Positions 19,647 through 29,168 of a DNA stretch of 64,000 nt are shown here, one piece after another. Location: contig NZ_JAFKFX010000032.1 of NCBI RefSeq assembly GCF_017308075.1, positions 62,001 to 126,000 on the forward strand, written 5' to 3'. A model generated the notes under the pieces. That model was not told the DNA's origin and ran no database searches. It was given only the letters and a program-made list of their open reading frames with translations. Position 1 is the first letter of the stretch; every line of letters begins with the position of its first letter. Both the position numbers and the translations under genes were made by a program. This DNA is from Allobosea sp. (GTDB taxonomy: Bacteria > Pseudomonadota > Alphaproteobacteria > Rhizobiales > Beijerinckiaceae).

Positions 19647-20954
19647 ATGAAGCTCTCGCGCTATCTGCTCGATTCGCTCGACGCCCTCGGTATCGGGGCC
19701 TGCGAATACGATGCCGATATGCGGGCTCTAGGCTGGAACGGCACCTTCCTGCAGTTCTTCCCAGAGGATGAGGGCGAGATCTATGTCGGCGAACCCTATG
19801 CCGACAATCTGCTGCGCTTCTACCGGCGCCGTCTGCCGCCCGAGGAGCTGCCGGATATCGACCGGCATGTGGCGGAAGGGGTCGCGCGCCACGAGAATCA
19901 GACGCAACCTTTCGAGTTCATCCATAACGGGCGGCGCCTGCGCGCCGCCTCGCTGCAGGCGCCGGATGGCGGGCGCGTGCGCCTGTGGCAGCGACTCGAT
20001 GTTGACAGCCAGGCCGAGACGGCGCCCGAGATGACGCTGCCGCTGATCGACGCGCTGCCCTTCATTCCCGATGGCGCGACGATCCTCGATGCGAATGAGC
20101 GGATCATCGCGGCCAACAATGCGTTCCGCCGCCTCTACGGCCTGCCGCGCGGCGCGGCGGTGGTGGGGCGCAAGCTCGACGAGATCATTGTCCGCTGCTG
20201 GTCGGGCTTCCCGCCGGTCGGTGCCTGGCGCGCCGCCATCAGCAACGGGCTGCGTTATGACGGGGTGCCCTTCGAGATCGAGCTGCCGGGCCAGCGCTGG
20301 CTCAGGCTGATCGCACGGCACAGCGCCGGCGGCCTCAGTTTCTTCACCCATGCCGACATCACCGTCGCCAAGCGCCAGCAGATGGAACTGCTGGAGGCCC
20401 AGGAGGCACTGCGCCGGGCCAATGCCGCGCTGGCGGAGCTGGCCGAGACGGATGGGTTGACGGGGCTTGCCAACCGGCGCCGTTTCGTCGCGCGCTTGGC
20501 GGAGGCGGTCGCGCTGGCGCAGCCGGTCTCGCTGATGATGATCGATGCCGACCACTTCAAGTCGATCAATGACCGTTTCGGCCATCTGGTCGGAGATGCC
20601 TGCCTGCGGATGATCGCGAAGGTCGTCGCCGACCAGGTCGCCCCGGTCTCGGCGCTGGTGGCGCGGATCGGCGGTGAGGAATTCGGTGTTCTGCTCGCCG
20701 GACAGCGCCTGGAGGCCGCGCATGACATCGCCGGAGCCATTCGCCGCGCGCTCGACCAGGTGTGCTGGCAGAAGCTGCATCCCGAGCTGACGGCGGTGAC
20801 GGTCTCGATCGGGCTCGGAGCCGGGCAGGGGCCGCTCGACGGTACCGGCCTGCACGCCCAGGCCGACGAGGCGCTCTATGCGGCCAAGCGCAATGGCCGT
20901 GACCGGATCGAGACGGCGGGCGGGCCGCTCGGCCCGAGGCGCGCCGCCAGCTGA
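19647..20954 (+). CDS. PAS-like sensor diguanylate cyclase
   Basis: This protein has 435 residues. Two N-terminal PAS-like regions (about 10-125 and 135-255, the second followed by THADITVAKRQQ) lead through a coiled helix (LLEAQEALRRANAALAELAE) into a GGDEF domain starting at TDGLTGLANRRRF. The active site is GGEEF near residue 350, with DADHFKSINDRFGH upstream. The allosteric RxxD inhibitory site that normally lies five residues before GGEEF is missing. It should make cyclic di-GMP in the cytosol; no transmembrane helix is seen. The signal sensed is unknown. Confidence 0.9.
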   Translation: MKLSRYLLDSLDALGIGACEYDADMRALGWNGTFLQFFPEDEGEIYVGEPYADNLLRFYRRRLPPEELPDIDRHVAEGVARHENQTQPFEFIHNGRRLRAASLQAPDGGRVRLWQRLDVDSQAETAPEMTLPLIDALPFIPDGATILDANERIIAANNAFRRLYGLPRGAAVVGRKLDEIIVRCWSGFPPVGAWRAAISNGLRYDGVPFEIELPGQRWLRLIARHSAGGLSFFTHADITVAKRQQMELLEAQEALRRANAALAELAETDGLTGLANRRRFVARLAEAVALAQPVSLMMIDADHFKSINDRFGHLVGDACLRMIAKVVADQVAPVSALVARIGGEEFGVLLAGQRLEAAHDIAGAIRRALDQVCWQKLHPELTAVTVSIGLGAGQGPLDGTGLHAQADEALYAAKRNGRDRIETAGGPLGPRRAAS

Positions 20955-21977
20955 TCAGCTGCGGCGCTCGACGAAAGCGCAGCCTTCGAAGCTGAACACG
21001 GTCTCGCCGTTTTGGTTGACGCCAGTATTGTGGTGGAAGAACAGGCCCCATTGCGGCCGCGAAGCGCTGGCGCGCTTGTCGACGATCCTGGAGTGATAGC
21101 TGATGCGGTCGCCGGCATAGACCGGCTTCAGCCAGCGCAGATTCTTGAAGCCGGGGGAGGGGCCGAGGCGCGGCGGGCTTCCGGCTCCGAAGGCGGCCTT
21201 GAACGCGGCCTCCTGCCGGCGGCGGTGGACGACCATCGCCGCCATCCAGCCTGCGGCCGTGTGCCAGCCGGAGGCGCAGAGCGCGCCGAAGGAGCTGTTG
21301 CGGGCCGCGGCCTCGTCCATATGGAAGGGCTGTGGGTCGAAGGAACGGGCGAAGGCGACGATCTCGTCCGGCGTGAAGACAAGGCTGCCGAGCTCGTGGC
21401 TCTCGTCGAGGACGAGGTCGTCGAAGAAACGGGCGGGGATCGCCGGGCCGGCAGCCGGCTCGACCTCGCTGGTCCGGCCGGGGGCGAGATAGCTGCGCGA
21501 ATGCGCCAACCAGTCGCCTGCCGGCGTCTCGAAGCCGGAGCCGCGGCGGCCGAACATGATCCAATAGGTCTGCTCCAGGGCGGGCTTGTCGTCCTGGTTC
21601 AGCAGTTCGCAGCGGAAGCGGACGAGGCCCATCTCCGGCCGGGAGCGGGATTCGCGCGTCTCCAGGATGGTGTGCCGGGCCGAGAGCCGGTCCTGAGGCC
21701 GGATCGGGCGCAGCCACTTCACCTCCTCGATGCCGGGCGAGCCCATCGAGGTCGATTCGAGGATGAAGCTTTCGGCGATCAGACGCATCAGCAGGGCGCA
21801 GCTGTGCCAGCCCGACGCGATCAGGCCGCCGACGAAGCTGCCTTTCGCCGCTTCCGGATCGGTATGGAAGTCCTGGGCGTCGAAGCGCGAGGCGAAGGCG
21901 ACGAGGTCGGCCTGCGTGATTTCGAGCTTTTCCGTCTCGATGACCTGACCGGCGGCGAAATCCTCGAAATACCGCAT
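20955..21977 (-). CDS. two-domain MaoC-like hotdog dehydratase
   Basis: This 340-residue protein is built of two MaoC hotdog domains. The start ATG 21975-21977 gives MRYFEDFAAGQVIETEKLEI, the standard MaoC opening. First domain: FASRFDAQDFHTDPEAA then VGGLIASGWH. Second domain from about 190: FARSFDPQPFHMDEAAA then FGALCASGWH. Both keep the Asp/His hydratase motif. Known: MaoC proteins hydrate or dehydrate acyl-CoA thioesters; the double form is common in alphaproteobacteria. Substrate unknown. Its stop codon abuts that of the convergent cyclase gene (TGATCA). Confidence 0.9.
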   Translation of the reverse strand: MRYFEDFAAGQVIETEKLEITQADLVAFASRFDAQDFHTDPEAAKGSFVGGLIASGWHSCALLMRLIAESFILESTSMGSPGIEEVKWLRPIRPQDRLSARHTILETRESRSRPEMGLVRFRCELLNQDDKPALEQTYWIMFGRRGSGFETPAGDWLAHSRSYLAPGRTSEVEPAAGPAIPARFFDDLVLDESHELGSLVFTPDEIVAFARSFDPQPFHMDEAAARNSSFGALCASGWHTAAGWMAAMVVHRRRQEAAFKAAFGAGSPPRLGPSPGFKNLRWLKPVYAGDRISYHSRIVDKRASASRPQWGLFFHHNTGVNQNGETVFSFEGCAFVERRS

Positions 21978-21987
21978 CGCGCCGGGC

Positions 21988-23085
21988 TCAGTTGGCGAAG
22001 CGGAAATGCAGCACGTCGCCGTCGGCGACGACATATTCCTTGCCTTCGAGCCGGAACTTGCCGGCCTCACGCGCGCCTGCCTCGCCCTTGTGGGCGATGT
22101 AGTCGTCAAAGGCGATGGTCTCGGCCCGGATATAGCCCTTCTCGAAATCGGTATGGATGACGCCGGCGGCAGCCGGGCCCTTGGTGCCGTCCTCGATCGT
22201 CCAGGCGCGGGCCTCCTTGGGGCCGACGGTGAAATAGGTGACGAGGTTGAGCAGGGCGTAGCCGGCCCGGATCACCCGGTTGAGGCCGGGCTCCTCGAGG
22301 CCGACCGCGTCGAGATAGTCCTTCTGGTCGGCCTGCGGCAGCACCGCGATCTCGCTCTCGATCTTGGCGGAGACGACGACGGCGACCGCGCCTTCCTCGG
22401 CGGCGCGCGCCTTGACCAGCTCGGAGAAGGCATTGCCCTTGTCGGCGCTCGCCTCCTCGACATTGCAGACATAGAGCACGGGCTTGGAGGAGAGCAGGCC
22501 GAGCATGGCGAAGGCCTTGCGCTCCTCGGCGGCGACCTGAACCAGCCTCGCCGGCTTGCCGTCACGCAGCAAAGCGAGGCAGCGGTTCATCAGCTCCGCC
22601 GCTTCCTTGGCCTCCTTGTCGCCGGACTTGGCCTTCTTCTCCAGCGGCTGCACGCGCTTCTCGAGGCTTTCGAGGTCGGCCAGCATCAGCTCGGTCTCGA
22701 TGGTCTCGATATCGTCGATCGGCGAGATCTTGCCTTCGACATGGGTGATGTCGCCATCCTCGAAACAGCGCACGACATGGGCGATGGCGTCGCATTCGCG
22801 GATATTGGCGAGGAACTGGTTGCCGAGGCCTTCGCCGCGCGAAGCGCCGCGGACCAGCCCGGCGATGTCGACGAAGGTCAGCCGGGTCGGGATGATCTCC
22901 TTCGAGCCGGCGATGGCGGCGAGCTTCTCAAGCCGGTCATCGGGCACCGCGACATCGCCGACATTCGGTTCGATCGTGCAGAAGGGATAGTTCGCCGCCT
23001 GGGCCGCCGCGGTCTGCGTCAGCGCGTTGAACAGGGTCGACTTGCCGACATTCGGCAGGCCGACGATACCGCATTTGAAGCCCAT
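21988..23085 (-). CDS. ychF: redox-regulated ATPase/GTPase YchF
   Basis: This 365-residue Obg-family P-loop protein binds ribosomes and prefers ATP. The start ATG 23085 gives MGFKCGIVGLPNVGKSTLFN, with the P-loop at residues 8-16. VDIAGLVRGASRGEGLGNQF near 73-92 is the G3/switch II region. A coiled-coil and the C-terminal TGS domain follow (YFTVGPKEARAWTI, then GVIHTDFEKGYIRAETIAFD). Co-directional with pth upstream and the MaoC gene 10 bp downstream. Confidence 0.97.
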   Translation of the reverse strand: MGFKCGIVGLPNVGKSTLFNALTQTAAAQAANYPFCTIEPNVGDVAVPDDRLEKLAAIAGSKEIIPTRLTFVDIAGLVRGASRGEGLGNQFLANIRECDAIAHVVRCFEDGDITHVEGKISPIDDIETIETELMLADLESLEKRVQPLEKKAKSGDKEAKEAAELMNRCLALLRDGKPARLVQVAAEERKAFAMLGLLSSKPVLYVCNVEEASADKGNAFSELVKARAAEEGAVAVVVSAKIESEIAVLPQADQKDYLDAVGLEEPGLNRVIRAGYALLNLVTYFTVGPKEARAWTIEDGTKGPAAAGVIHTDFEKGYIRAETIAFDDYIAHKGEAGAREAGKFRLEGKEYVVADGDVLHFRFAN

Positions 23086-23266
23086 TTTCGCTCGCTCGTC
23101 AGTGGCGGCCGCGCTCCGGCGGCTGCTGTCGAATTATTGGTTTCTCAGGGGCGTTATTGGTGCCCGGCGGCAAAAACACAAGATGGCAGGCCGGAAGGTG
23201 GCCGGTGTGAAACTGCATGGCGTGGCGCTCTGGGTGTCGAAAGCTCCCGGCAGCGCCCGCCCCCGC

Positions 23267-23878
23267 TCAGTCGGCTTTCTCGCCGAGGCGCTTTACCGCG
23301 CCATGGCCGCGTGCCTCCATGAAGAGATGGACCTTGTTCTGGAAGCCGGTATCGTCATGGGCGGCGAGCAGGGCGGCATTGTCGGCGCAGGCTGAGCAGA
23401 GATCCTCGACCCAGGGCTCCTCCGCCTTGCCGAAATCGTTCAGCACATAGGCGTGGACGAGGGCCTTGTCGCCGGGATGGCCGATGCCCATGCGCACGCG
23501 GCGATACTCGTTTCCAATCGCGGCCGTGGTCGAGCGCAGCCCGTTATGCCCGGCATTGCCGCCGCCGAGCTTGATCCGCAGCTTGGCCGGCGCAAGGTCG
23601 AGCTCGTCATGGAAGACGATTACGTCGGCCGGCGCGACCTTGTAGAAGCGCGCCGCCTCGCCGATGGCCCGGCCGGACTCGTTCATATAGGTCTGCGGCT
23701 TGAGCAGCAGGACCTTTTCGTTGCCGATCGTGGCTTCGCTGGCCTGGCCCTGGAAGCGCACGCGCCAGGGCGCGGCGCGGCAGGCACGGGCGATCTCGTC
23801 GACCGCCATGAAGCCGATATTGTGGCGGTTGCGCGCATAGCGCGTGCCCGGATTGCCGAGGCCGGCGAAGATCAGCAT
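23267..23878 (-). CDS. pth: peptidyl-tRNA hydrolase
   Basis: This 203-residue enzyme frees tRNA from prematurely released peptidyl-tRNA. The start ATG 23878 ([20 protein letters not shown]) follows GAGAGCAGGA. The catalytic His is H19 in RHNIGF; other family blocks are [10 protein letters not shown] near 60-69, FHDELDL near 90 and [12 protein letters not shown] near 104-115. It follows rplY, as in many Rhizobiales, with a terminator between; ychF is next after 181 bp. Confidence 0.96.
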   Translation of the reverse strand: MLIFAGLGNPGTRYARNRHNIGFMAVDEIARACRAAPWRVRFQGQASEATIGNEKVLLLKPQTYMNESGRAIGEAARFYKVAPADVIVFHDELDLAPAKLRIKLGGGNAGHNGLRSTTAAIGNEYRRVRMGIGHPGDKALVHAYVLNDFGKAEEPWVEDLCSACADNAALLAAHDDTGFQNKVHLFMEARGHGAVKRLGEKAD

Positions 23879-23903
23879 TCCTGCTCTCCAGCATCTGCCA
23901 AAA

Positions 23904-23929
23904 GAAAACGGCCGGGCGAGCCCGGCCGT
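23904..23929 (-). terminator. hairpin terminator between rplY and pth
   Basis: The 10-bp stem ACGGCCGGGC/GCCCGGCCGT (23908-23917 with 23920-23929) is followed on the minus strand by TTTTCTTTT. It lies after the rplY stop and before pth, so pth may depend on read-through or its own promoter. Confidence 0.8.
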
Positions 23930-23966
23930 CTGACGGTAGTCGCCCCGTATGGCGAAAGGGGCCCGA

Positions 23967-24578
23967 TCAGGCCTTGGCGGCTTCCGTCTCGGCAGCCGCT
24001 TCCGCCTCGGCATCGACCGTCGGCGGCACGATCGTGACCAGCGTGAGGTTGTCACGCGAGGTCAGCGAGACGCCGGCCGGCAGCTTGATGTCGTTGCTGT
24101 GGAGGGTGTCGCCGACCTCGAGGCCAGCTACCGAGACTTCGAGGAAGTCCGGGATGCTCTCGGGAGCGACGTCGATCTCGACGGTGTGCTCGACGATCTG
24201 CATGGTCCCGCCGTTCTTCAGGCCGGGGCTGTCCTCCTGGCCGACGACGTGCACGGGGACCTGAACCTTGATGGTCTGGCCGGTGGCGACGCGCAGGAAG
24301 TCGACATGCAGCGGGGTGTCGCGGACCGGGTCGAGCTGATAGTCGCGCGGGATGACGCGGGTCTTCTTGCCGTCGACGTCGATCTCGAGCAGCGTGGTCA
24401 GGAAGTGGCCCGCATAGATCATCAGGCGGGTCTGGTTGGCATTGAGCGCGATGGCCTGAGGGGCTTCGCCGGCGCCGTAAATGACGGCGGGGGTGAGGCC
24501 CTGGCGACGAACTGCCCGGGCGGCCCCCTTGCCGACCTGAGCGCGCGCCGAAGCCTGAATCTGCTTCACAGCGGTCAT
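23967..24578 (-). CDS. rplY: 50S ribosomal protein L25 (long, Ctc type)
   Basis: This 203-residue 5S rRNA-binding ribosomal protein carries the C-terminal TL5/Ctc domain. The N-terminal L25 part shows [20 protein letters not shown] near residues 10-30 and [20 protein letters not shown] near 75-94. The C-terminal beta domain follows from about 100, and the tail is acidic and Ala/Glu-rich ([15 protein letters not shown]). Length agrees with alphaproteobacterial L25. Confidence 0.96.
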   Translation of the reverse strand: MTAVKQIQASARAQVGKGAARAVRRQGLTPAVIYGAGEAPQAIALNANQTRLMIYAGHFLTTLLEIDVDGKKTRVIPRDYQLDPVRDTPLHVDFLRVATGQTIKVQVPVHVVGQEDSPGLKNGGTMQIVEHTVEIDVAPESIPDFLEVSVAGLEVGDTLHSNDIKLPAGVSLTSRDNLTLVTIVPPTVDAEAEAAAETEAAKA

Positions 24579-24606
24579 GGATCTAGTCCTTGCTTTGTAA
24601 ATGACA

Positions 24607-24626
24607 AGGCCGCCTGATGGCGGCCG
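24607..24626 (-). terminator. GC-rich hairpin upstream of rplY
   Basis: The stem GGCCGCC/GGCGGCC (24608-24614 with 24619-24625) lies between the GAF-GGDEF-EAL gene and rplY. On the minus strand the downstream sequence TTGTCATTT is only partly T-rich. It could end the upstream transcript or form part of the rplY leader. Confidence 0.45.
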
Positions 24627-24715
24627 TCTCGGTTCGCGCTCCTGCCTCCAAGGGTGTCAGTGGAGCGCAGGCAGGCTCATAGGCGAAATACCGGATGATC
24701 TCAACCCCTTCCGGC

Positions 24716-26560
24716 TCAGGCAGCCGTCGCGGCGTGCGTCGGACTCCGCGGCGCCGGCTTGCGCGGGCACAGCTCGCGGATGAGGTCGGGCACGTCCTCG
24801 GCGGCAACGGCCCGGGAGAAGAGGTAGCCCTGGCCGAGGTCACAGCCCATGGCGCGCAGGCGTGCGAACTGCTCGGACGTCTCGATACCCTCCGCGACGA
24901 TCTTGACGCCGAGCCGGTTGGCGATGCCGACCAGTGCTTCGACGATGACGCTGCTGCGCGCCCCCGCCTCGATGCCGCCGATGAAGGAACGGTCGATCTT
25001 GATGATGTCGACCGGGAAGTCGAGCAGATGCGTCAGCGAGGCGAAGCCGGTACCGAAATCGTCGAGCGCGACCTGGATGCCGCGCTCGCGCAGCGCTTCC
25101 ATGGTGCGGGCCACGCCGTCGCGCCGGCCACCCATGATGACCTGTTCGGTGATCTCGACGACGAGGTTGTCGAGTGGCAGCTGGGCGCGCTCGCAGGCGC
25201 GGGTGATGCGCTGGACGAGGTCGCCCTTCTGGAAGTCCGCCGTCGTGAAATTGATGCCGACATGGCGCAGATCGAGCCCGGCGCGCCGCCAGTTGGCCAT
25301 GTCGGCCGTGACCGCCGCGAGCATCTGGCCCGAGATCCGGTAGGCGATCTTGGGATCGAGCATCGCCTCATGGAACTCGCCGGCGGCGACGATGCGGCCA
25401 TCGTCGAGCCGCATCCGGGCCAGCGCCTCGACGCCTGAGACCTGCCCGGTGTCGAGGCGGACGACCGGCTGGTAATGTGGCAGGACGCGCCCGCCGGCAA
25501 GGGCGTCGCCGACCGCCTGGACGATCTGGACGCGCCGCATCATCGTGGTGCGCAGCCCGTATTTGAAGCGGACATAGCGGCCGCGCCGCGTCTCCTTGGC
25601 GTGATAGAGCGCGAAATCGGCGTTCTGGCGCAGGGTGACGCTGTCAGAGCCGTCGGCTCCCGCCAGGGCGGCGCCGATGGTGACGCTCGGGATGATGGTG
25701 TTGCCGTCGTAGTCGAAAGGCGCCGGCATGGCGGCGAGAATGCCGTTGGCGGCCGAGCGGAGCTGCGCAGTCTGGCCGCAATCCGGCAGCAGCACGGCGA
25801 ACTCGTCGCCGCCGATGCGGAAGGCGGTGCCGGCGATCTTCGCCAACCTGGCCGCGACCGTCTCGATCAGCCGGTCGCCGGTGGCGTGCCCCATCGTGTC
25901 GTTGACCGCCTTGAGATGGTCGATGTCGATCAGCAGCAGGGCAAAGCGCGGTTCGGCGCTGGCGGTCATGCGGGCGATGGCGTCGTTGAACTGCGCCCGG
26001 TTCGGCAGGCCGGTCAGGCTGTCGAAATAGGCGAGCTGATGATTGCGCGCCCTGACCTCGTCATGCTCGATCGCGATGGCGCAGAGATGGACGCAGGTCG
26101 CGACGATCCGGCGCTCCAGCGCGTCCGGGCCGCGCCTGCTGCGGTAGTAGAAGGCGAAGCTGCCGACCACGCGGCCGTCGCGGGCCTTGATCGGGCTCGA
26201 CCAGCAGGCGCGCAGGCCAAGCGGCAGCACGAGATGCTCATAGCCCTGCCAGAGTGGATCGGTCGCGATGTCCGTGACCTCGACGGCGCAGCCGCGATGG
26301 ATCGCGGTTCCGCAGGAGCCGGCCCGTGGTCCGGACGGAGCACCCCGAAGTGCGTCGGAATAGCTCGCAGGCAGGCTCGGCGCGGCCAGCGGCTGCAGCC
26401 TCCGCTCGGCATCGGCGGCGACGACGGAGCAGACGATGTCGGGGGCGATGGCTTCGACCCGTAGGCACAGCGACAGCATGATAGCCGCCAGCTGCTCGCC
26501 GCGCGCGATCGCCTCCAGGGTTGCATTCTGCAGGGACTGGAGACGTTCGACGGAGTCCAA
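24716..26560 (-). CDS. GAF-GGDEF-EAL cyclic di-GMP enzyme
   Basis: This protein has 614 residues. A GAF domain spans about 10-165 (GSCGTAIHRG near 82 and CWSSPIKARDGRVVGSFAFY near 119 are typical). A GGDEF domain starts at YFDSLTGLPNRAQF and has the intact GGDEF motif near 250. An EAL domain starts near 350 with EALARM, GINFTTADFQ, VVEITEQV, LDDFGTGFASL, IKIDRSF and EGIETSEQ. Both catalytic sites look complete, so it may be bifunctional or switched by the GAF ligand. No membrane segments. The inhibitory RxxD site before GGDEF is absent. Confidence 0.93.
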   Translation of the reverse strand: MDSVERLQSLQNATLEAIARGEQLAAIMLSLCLRVEAIAPDIVCSVVAADAERRLQPLAAPSLPASYSDALRGAPSGPRAGSCGTAIHRGCAVEVTDIATDPLWQGYEHLVLPLGLRACWSSPIKARDGRVVGSFAFYYRSRRGPDALERRIVATCVHLCAIAIEHDEVRARNHQLAYFDSLTGLPNRAQFNDAIARMTASAEPRFALLLIDIDHLKAVNDTMGHATGDRLIETVAARLAKIAGTAFRIGGDEFAVLLPDCGQTAQLRSAANGILAAMPAPFDYDGNTIIPSVTIGAALAGADGSDSVTLRQNADFALYHAKETRRGRYVRFKYGLRTTMMRRVQIVQAVGDALAGGRVLPHYQPVVRLDTGQVSGVEALARMRLDDGRIVAAGEFHEAMLDPKIAYRISGQMLAAVTADMANWRRAGLDLRHVGINFTTADFQKGDLVQRITRACERAQLPLDNLVVEITEQVIMGGRRDGVARTMEALRERGIQVALDDFGTGFASLTHLLDFPVDIIKIDRSFIGGIEAGARSSVIVEALVGIANRLGVKIVAEGIETSEQFARLRAMGCDLGQGYLFSRAVAAEDVPDLIRELCPRKPAPRSPTHAATAA

Positions 26561-26658
26561 ACAAGCCTCGGGGCAGCGACGAGCACGATTTGGCGATCAT
26601 GCCGCAAGGGCATGAACCTCTGGTTGCGTCGTTGCCTCGAATTGTCGGAAAAATGCGC

Positions 26659-27222
26659 TCAGGCCGGTGCCAGGCCAAGCCGTTCGTCGCGCCGGCGCAG
26701 CCAGTGCATCAGCGGCAGAGCCAGCAGCACCATCCAGGCCTTGCCGATGATCTGACCGCCGATGAAATCGAGGCTGCCGAAGGCCAGCTGCAGGAAGACG
26801 ATGCTGTCGACGACCAGGCCGATGACGCCGGATGCGGCTACCGCCGCTACGAAGTTGCGGCGCTGAAGCGGCGTGTAGACGGCGAAGTCGGTCAGCTCCG
26901 ACAGCAGGAAGGCCGCCATCGAGGCAATGACGATGGCCGGCGGCGCGAGCAGCCCGGAGAGCAGGGCGCCTACGGCTATCGCGATCAGCGCCGCCTTCGC
27001 GCCCAGCCGACGCTGGACGATGTCGCGCAGCACGAGCGCGAGCCCGACCATCAGGACGCCGCTCGGCGCCATGACGCCGGGGGCGACCGGCACCAGGCAG
27101 GGCCCGTTCGGCACGCAGACGGTGCCGGCATTGCCGATCAGCCAATTCGCCGCCGGAATGCTCAGCCCGAAGAAAACGAGGGCGATCAGCCCTTCGATGC
27201 GCCGTTGCCGGTCAGTCGTCAT
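26659..27222 (-). CDS. VUT family transporter, probable queuosine-precursor uptake
   Basis: This is a membrane protein of 187 residues with about six hydrophobic segments, for example [18 protein letters not shown] near residue 12 and [17 protein letters not shown] near 133. It belongs to the VUT/DUF165-like family related to YhhQ. The start ATG 27222 overlaps the end of queC by 11 bp, so the two are coupled. Known: YhhQ imports preQ0 or preQ1. Inferred from coupling to queC: uptake of a 7-deazaguanine. Vitamin uptake in general is the alternative. Confidence 0.8.
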   Translation of the reverse strand: MTTDRQRRIEGLIALVFFGLSIPAANWLIGNAGTVCVPNGPCLVPVAPGVMAPSGVLMVGLALVLRDIVQRRLGAKAALIAIAVGALLSGLLAPPAIVIASMAAFLLSELTDFAVYTPLQRRNFVAAVAASGVIGLVVDSIVFLQLAFGSLDFIGGQIIGKAWMVLLALPLMHWLRRRDERLGLAPA

Positions 27223-27940
27223 AACTCGGTCCGCTGTCGTCTGGAGCCGTCTGATAAGCCGCGAACCCCCTTGAGCGCAAATCGCAGGCGGGGCAGTGGC
27301 CGCAGCCATAGCCCCAAGCGTGCCGTCTGCTCCGGTCGCCGAGATAGCAGCTATGGCTGTCCTCGACCACCAGGTCGAGCAGGGCCTGGCCGCCGAGCCG
27401 GCGCGCGAGCGCGAAGGTCTGGGCCTTGTCGCGCCACATCAGGGGCGTATGCAGCACCAGCCTGCGGTCGAGCCCGAGGCCGAGCGCGACCTGCATCGCC
27501 TTGATGGTGTCGTCGCGGCAGTCGGGATAGCCGGAATAGTCGGTTTCGCAGACGCCGAGCACGATGTGCCGGCAATCGCGGCGATAGGCGAGGGCGGCGG
27601 CGAAGGAGAGGAAGATCAGGTTGCGGCCGGGCACGAAGGTCGTCGGCAAGCCGTTCTCGGCGAAGGCGATCTCGCTCTCGCTGGTCAGGGCGGTGTCAGA
27701 GATCCTGCCCAGCGTCGTCAGGTCGAGCAGATGATCGGGGCCGAGGCGCTCGGCATAGGTTTCGTCGAGCGCGGGCAGCTTGTCTCTGATCGTCAGCCGG
27801 GCTTCCAGCTCGATGCGATGGCGCTGGCCGTAGTCGAAGCCGACCGTCTCGACGGCGGCGAAACGCTCCAGCGCCCAGGCGAGGGCGACGGTCGAATCCT
27901 GGCCGCCCGAGAAGAGGACGAGGGCGCGGGAATTGCTCAT
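27212..27940 (-). CDS. queC: 7-cyano-7-deazaguanine (preQ0) synthase
   Basis: This 242-residue ATP-dependent enzyme converts 7-carboxy-7-deazaguanine to preQ0 in queuosine synthesis. The N-terminal PP-loop is [30 protein letters not shown] is near residue 35. The zinc site is C-terminal: SHSCYLG then [31 protein letters not shown] is family-typical. The other que genes are not in the window. Confidence 0.96.
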   Translation of the reverse strand: MSNSRALVLFSGGQDSTVALAWALERFAAVETVGFDYGQRHRIELEARLTIRDKLPALDETYAERLGPDHLLDLTTLGRISDTALTSESEIAFAENGLPTTFVPGRNLIFLSFAAALAYRRDCRHIVLGVCETDYSGYPDCRDDTIKAMQVALGLGLDRRLVLHTPLMWRDKAQTFALARRLGGQALLDLVVEDSHSCYLGDRSRRHAWGYGCGHCPACDLRSRGFAAYQTAPDDSGPSYDD

Positions 27941-27960
27941 GGCATTCCAGTCGTCACGGC

Positions 27961-28008
27961 CGCAGCGTTGTCCCGGGTCGACCTTCGGTCGCCTGGGATG
28001 ACGCTGCG
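27961..28008. repeat. 48-bp palindromic repeat between queC and prs
   Basis: The outer arms are CGCAGCGT (27961-27968) and ACGCTGCG (28001-28008). The core holds CCTTCGGTCGCC at 27982-27993, identical to the repeat at 4187-4198, and ends in GGGATGAC like that element. Confidence 0.7.
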
Positions 28009-28044
28009 TTTCCGGGCCATGACTTCAAAGGGGCGCTCTGCCGT

Positions 28045-28989
28045 TCAGTCGAACAGGCTGGAGACGCTGGTCTCGCTCGCGGTGCGTTCGATCGCCTCGC
28101 CCATCAGATTGGCGATGGAGATGACGCGGATGTTGCGCGCGACCTTCACCGCTTCGGTCGGCATGATCGAATCGGTGATCACCAGCTCCTTGAGCTTGGA
28201 ATTGGCGATGCGCGCCACGGCGCCGCCGGAGAGCACGCCATGGGTGATGTAGGCGTAGACGTCCTTAGCGCCCTGTTCGAGCAGCGCCTCGGCGGCATTG
28301 CAGAGCGTGCCGCCGGAATCGACGATGTCGTCGAGCAGGATGCAGGAACGGCCGGCGACCGTGCCGATGATGTTCATCACCTCCGACTCGCCCGGCCGGT
28401 CGCGCCGCTTGTCGACGATGGCGAGCGGCGCATCGATGCGCTTGGCGAGGGCGCGGGCGCGCACGACGCCGCCGACATCCGGCGAGACGACCATGGCGTT
28501 CTTCCAGTCGAGCCGGTCCTTGATGTCGCGCGCCATCAGCGGGGCGCCGAACAGGTTGTCGGTCGGGATATCGAAGAAGCCCTGGATCTGGCCGGCATGC
28601 AGGTCGAGCGTCAGCACCCGGTCGACGCCGGCATGGGTGATCAGATTGGCGACGAGCTTGGCCGAGATCGGGGTGCGGCCCGAGGCGCGCCGATCCTGCC
28701 GTGCATAGCCGAAATAGGGGATCACCGCCGTGATGCGCCGGGCCGAGGAGCGGCGCAGGGCGTCGGTGATGATCAGCAGCTCCATCAGGTGGTCATTGGT
28801 CGGGAACGAGGTCGACTGGATGACGAAGACATCCTGACCACGGACGTTCTCCTGGATCTCGACGAAGACCTCCATGTCGGCGAAGCGCCGTACGGAAGCC
28901 TTGGCGAGCGGGATACCGAGCGAGGCGCAGATCGCCTCCGCAAGCGGCCGGTTGGAGTTGCCGGCGACGACTTTGATCGAGGAATTCAT
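28045..28989 (-). CDS. prs: ribose-phosphate pyrophosphokinase
   Basis: This 314-residue enzyme makes PRPP from ribose-5-phosphate and ATP. Motifs: [20 protein letters not shown] near residues 35-54, [20 protein letters not shown] near 95-114, the flexible loop [11 protein letters not shown] near 192 and the PRPP loop [15 protein letters not shown] near 214-228. It supplies PRPP for purine, pyrimidine, histidine and NAD synthesis, and for the apt gene in this window. Transcription is leftward; the palindrome at 29099 is upstream. Confidence 0.97.
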   Translation of the reverse strand: MNSSIKVVAGNSNRPLAEAICASLGIPLAKASVRRFADMEVFVEIQENVRGQDVFVIQSTSFPTNDHLMELLIITDALRRSSARRITAVIPYFGYARQDRRASGRTPISAKLVANLITHAGVDRVLTLDLHAGQIQGFFDIPTDNLFGAPLMARDIKDRLDWKNAMVVSPDVGGVVRARALAKRIDAPLAIVDKRRDRPGESEVMNIIGTVAGRSCILLDDIVDSGGTLCNAAEALLEQGAKDVYAYITHGVLSGGAVARIANSKLKELVITDSIMPTEAVKVARNIRVISIANLMGEAIERTASETSVSSLFD

Positions 28990-29098
28990 ACCGAGCGCAC
29001 CAGAAACGCAGACGGGAATGGCCGCCCGCGGGGCGGTTCAAATTGGAGCGGCTCATAACAGTGCGATGACGCCGAGTCGACAAAAGACGCGGGCGTTC

Positions 29099-29124
29099 CG
29101 CGTGCAAATTTACGTTTGCACGCG
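29099..29124. promoter_or_regulatory. perfect inverted repeat between the lipoprotein gene and prs
   Basis: The arms CGCGTGCAAA (29099-29108) and TTTGCACGCG (29115-29124) surround a 6-nt centre. It lies 44 bp after the lipoprotein stop and 109 bp before the prs start. There is no adjacent T-run, so it could be an operator for prs as well as an unusual terminator. Confidence 0.45.
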
Positions 29125-29168
29125 CTCTGTGGCCGATCGGCCTCGGGTGTTCGGTCGGCGACCTAAGG

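Noticed and set aside
22006-23322. Rightward open frame of about 438 residues opposite ychF
   Set aside because: Antisense to the intact ychF gene; high GC keeps the frame open by chance.
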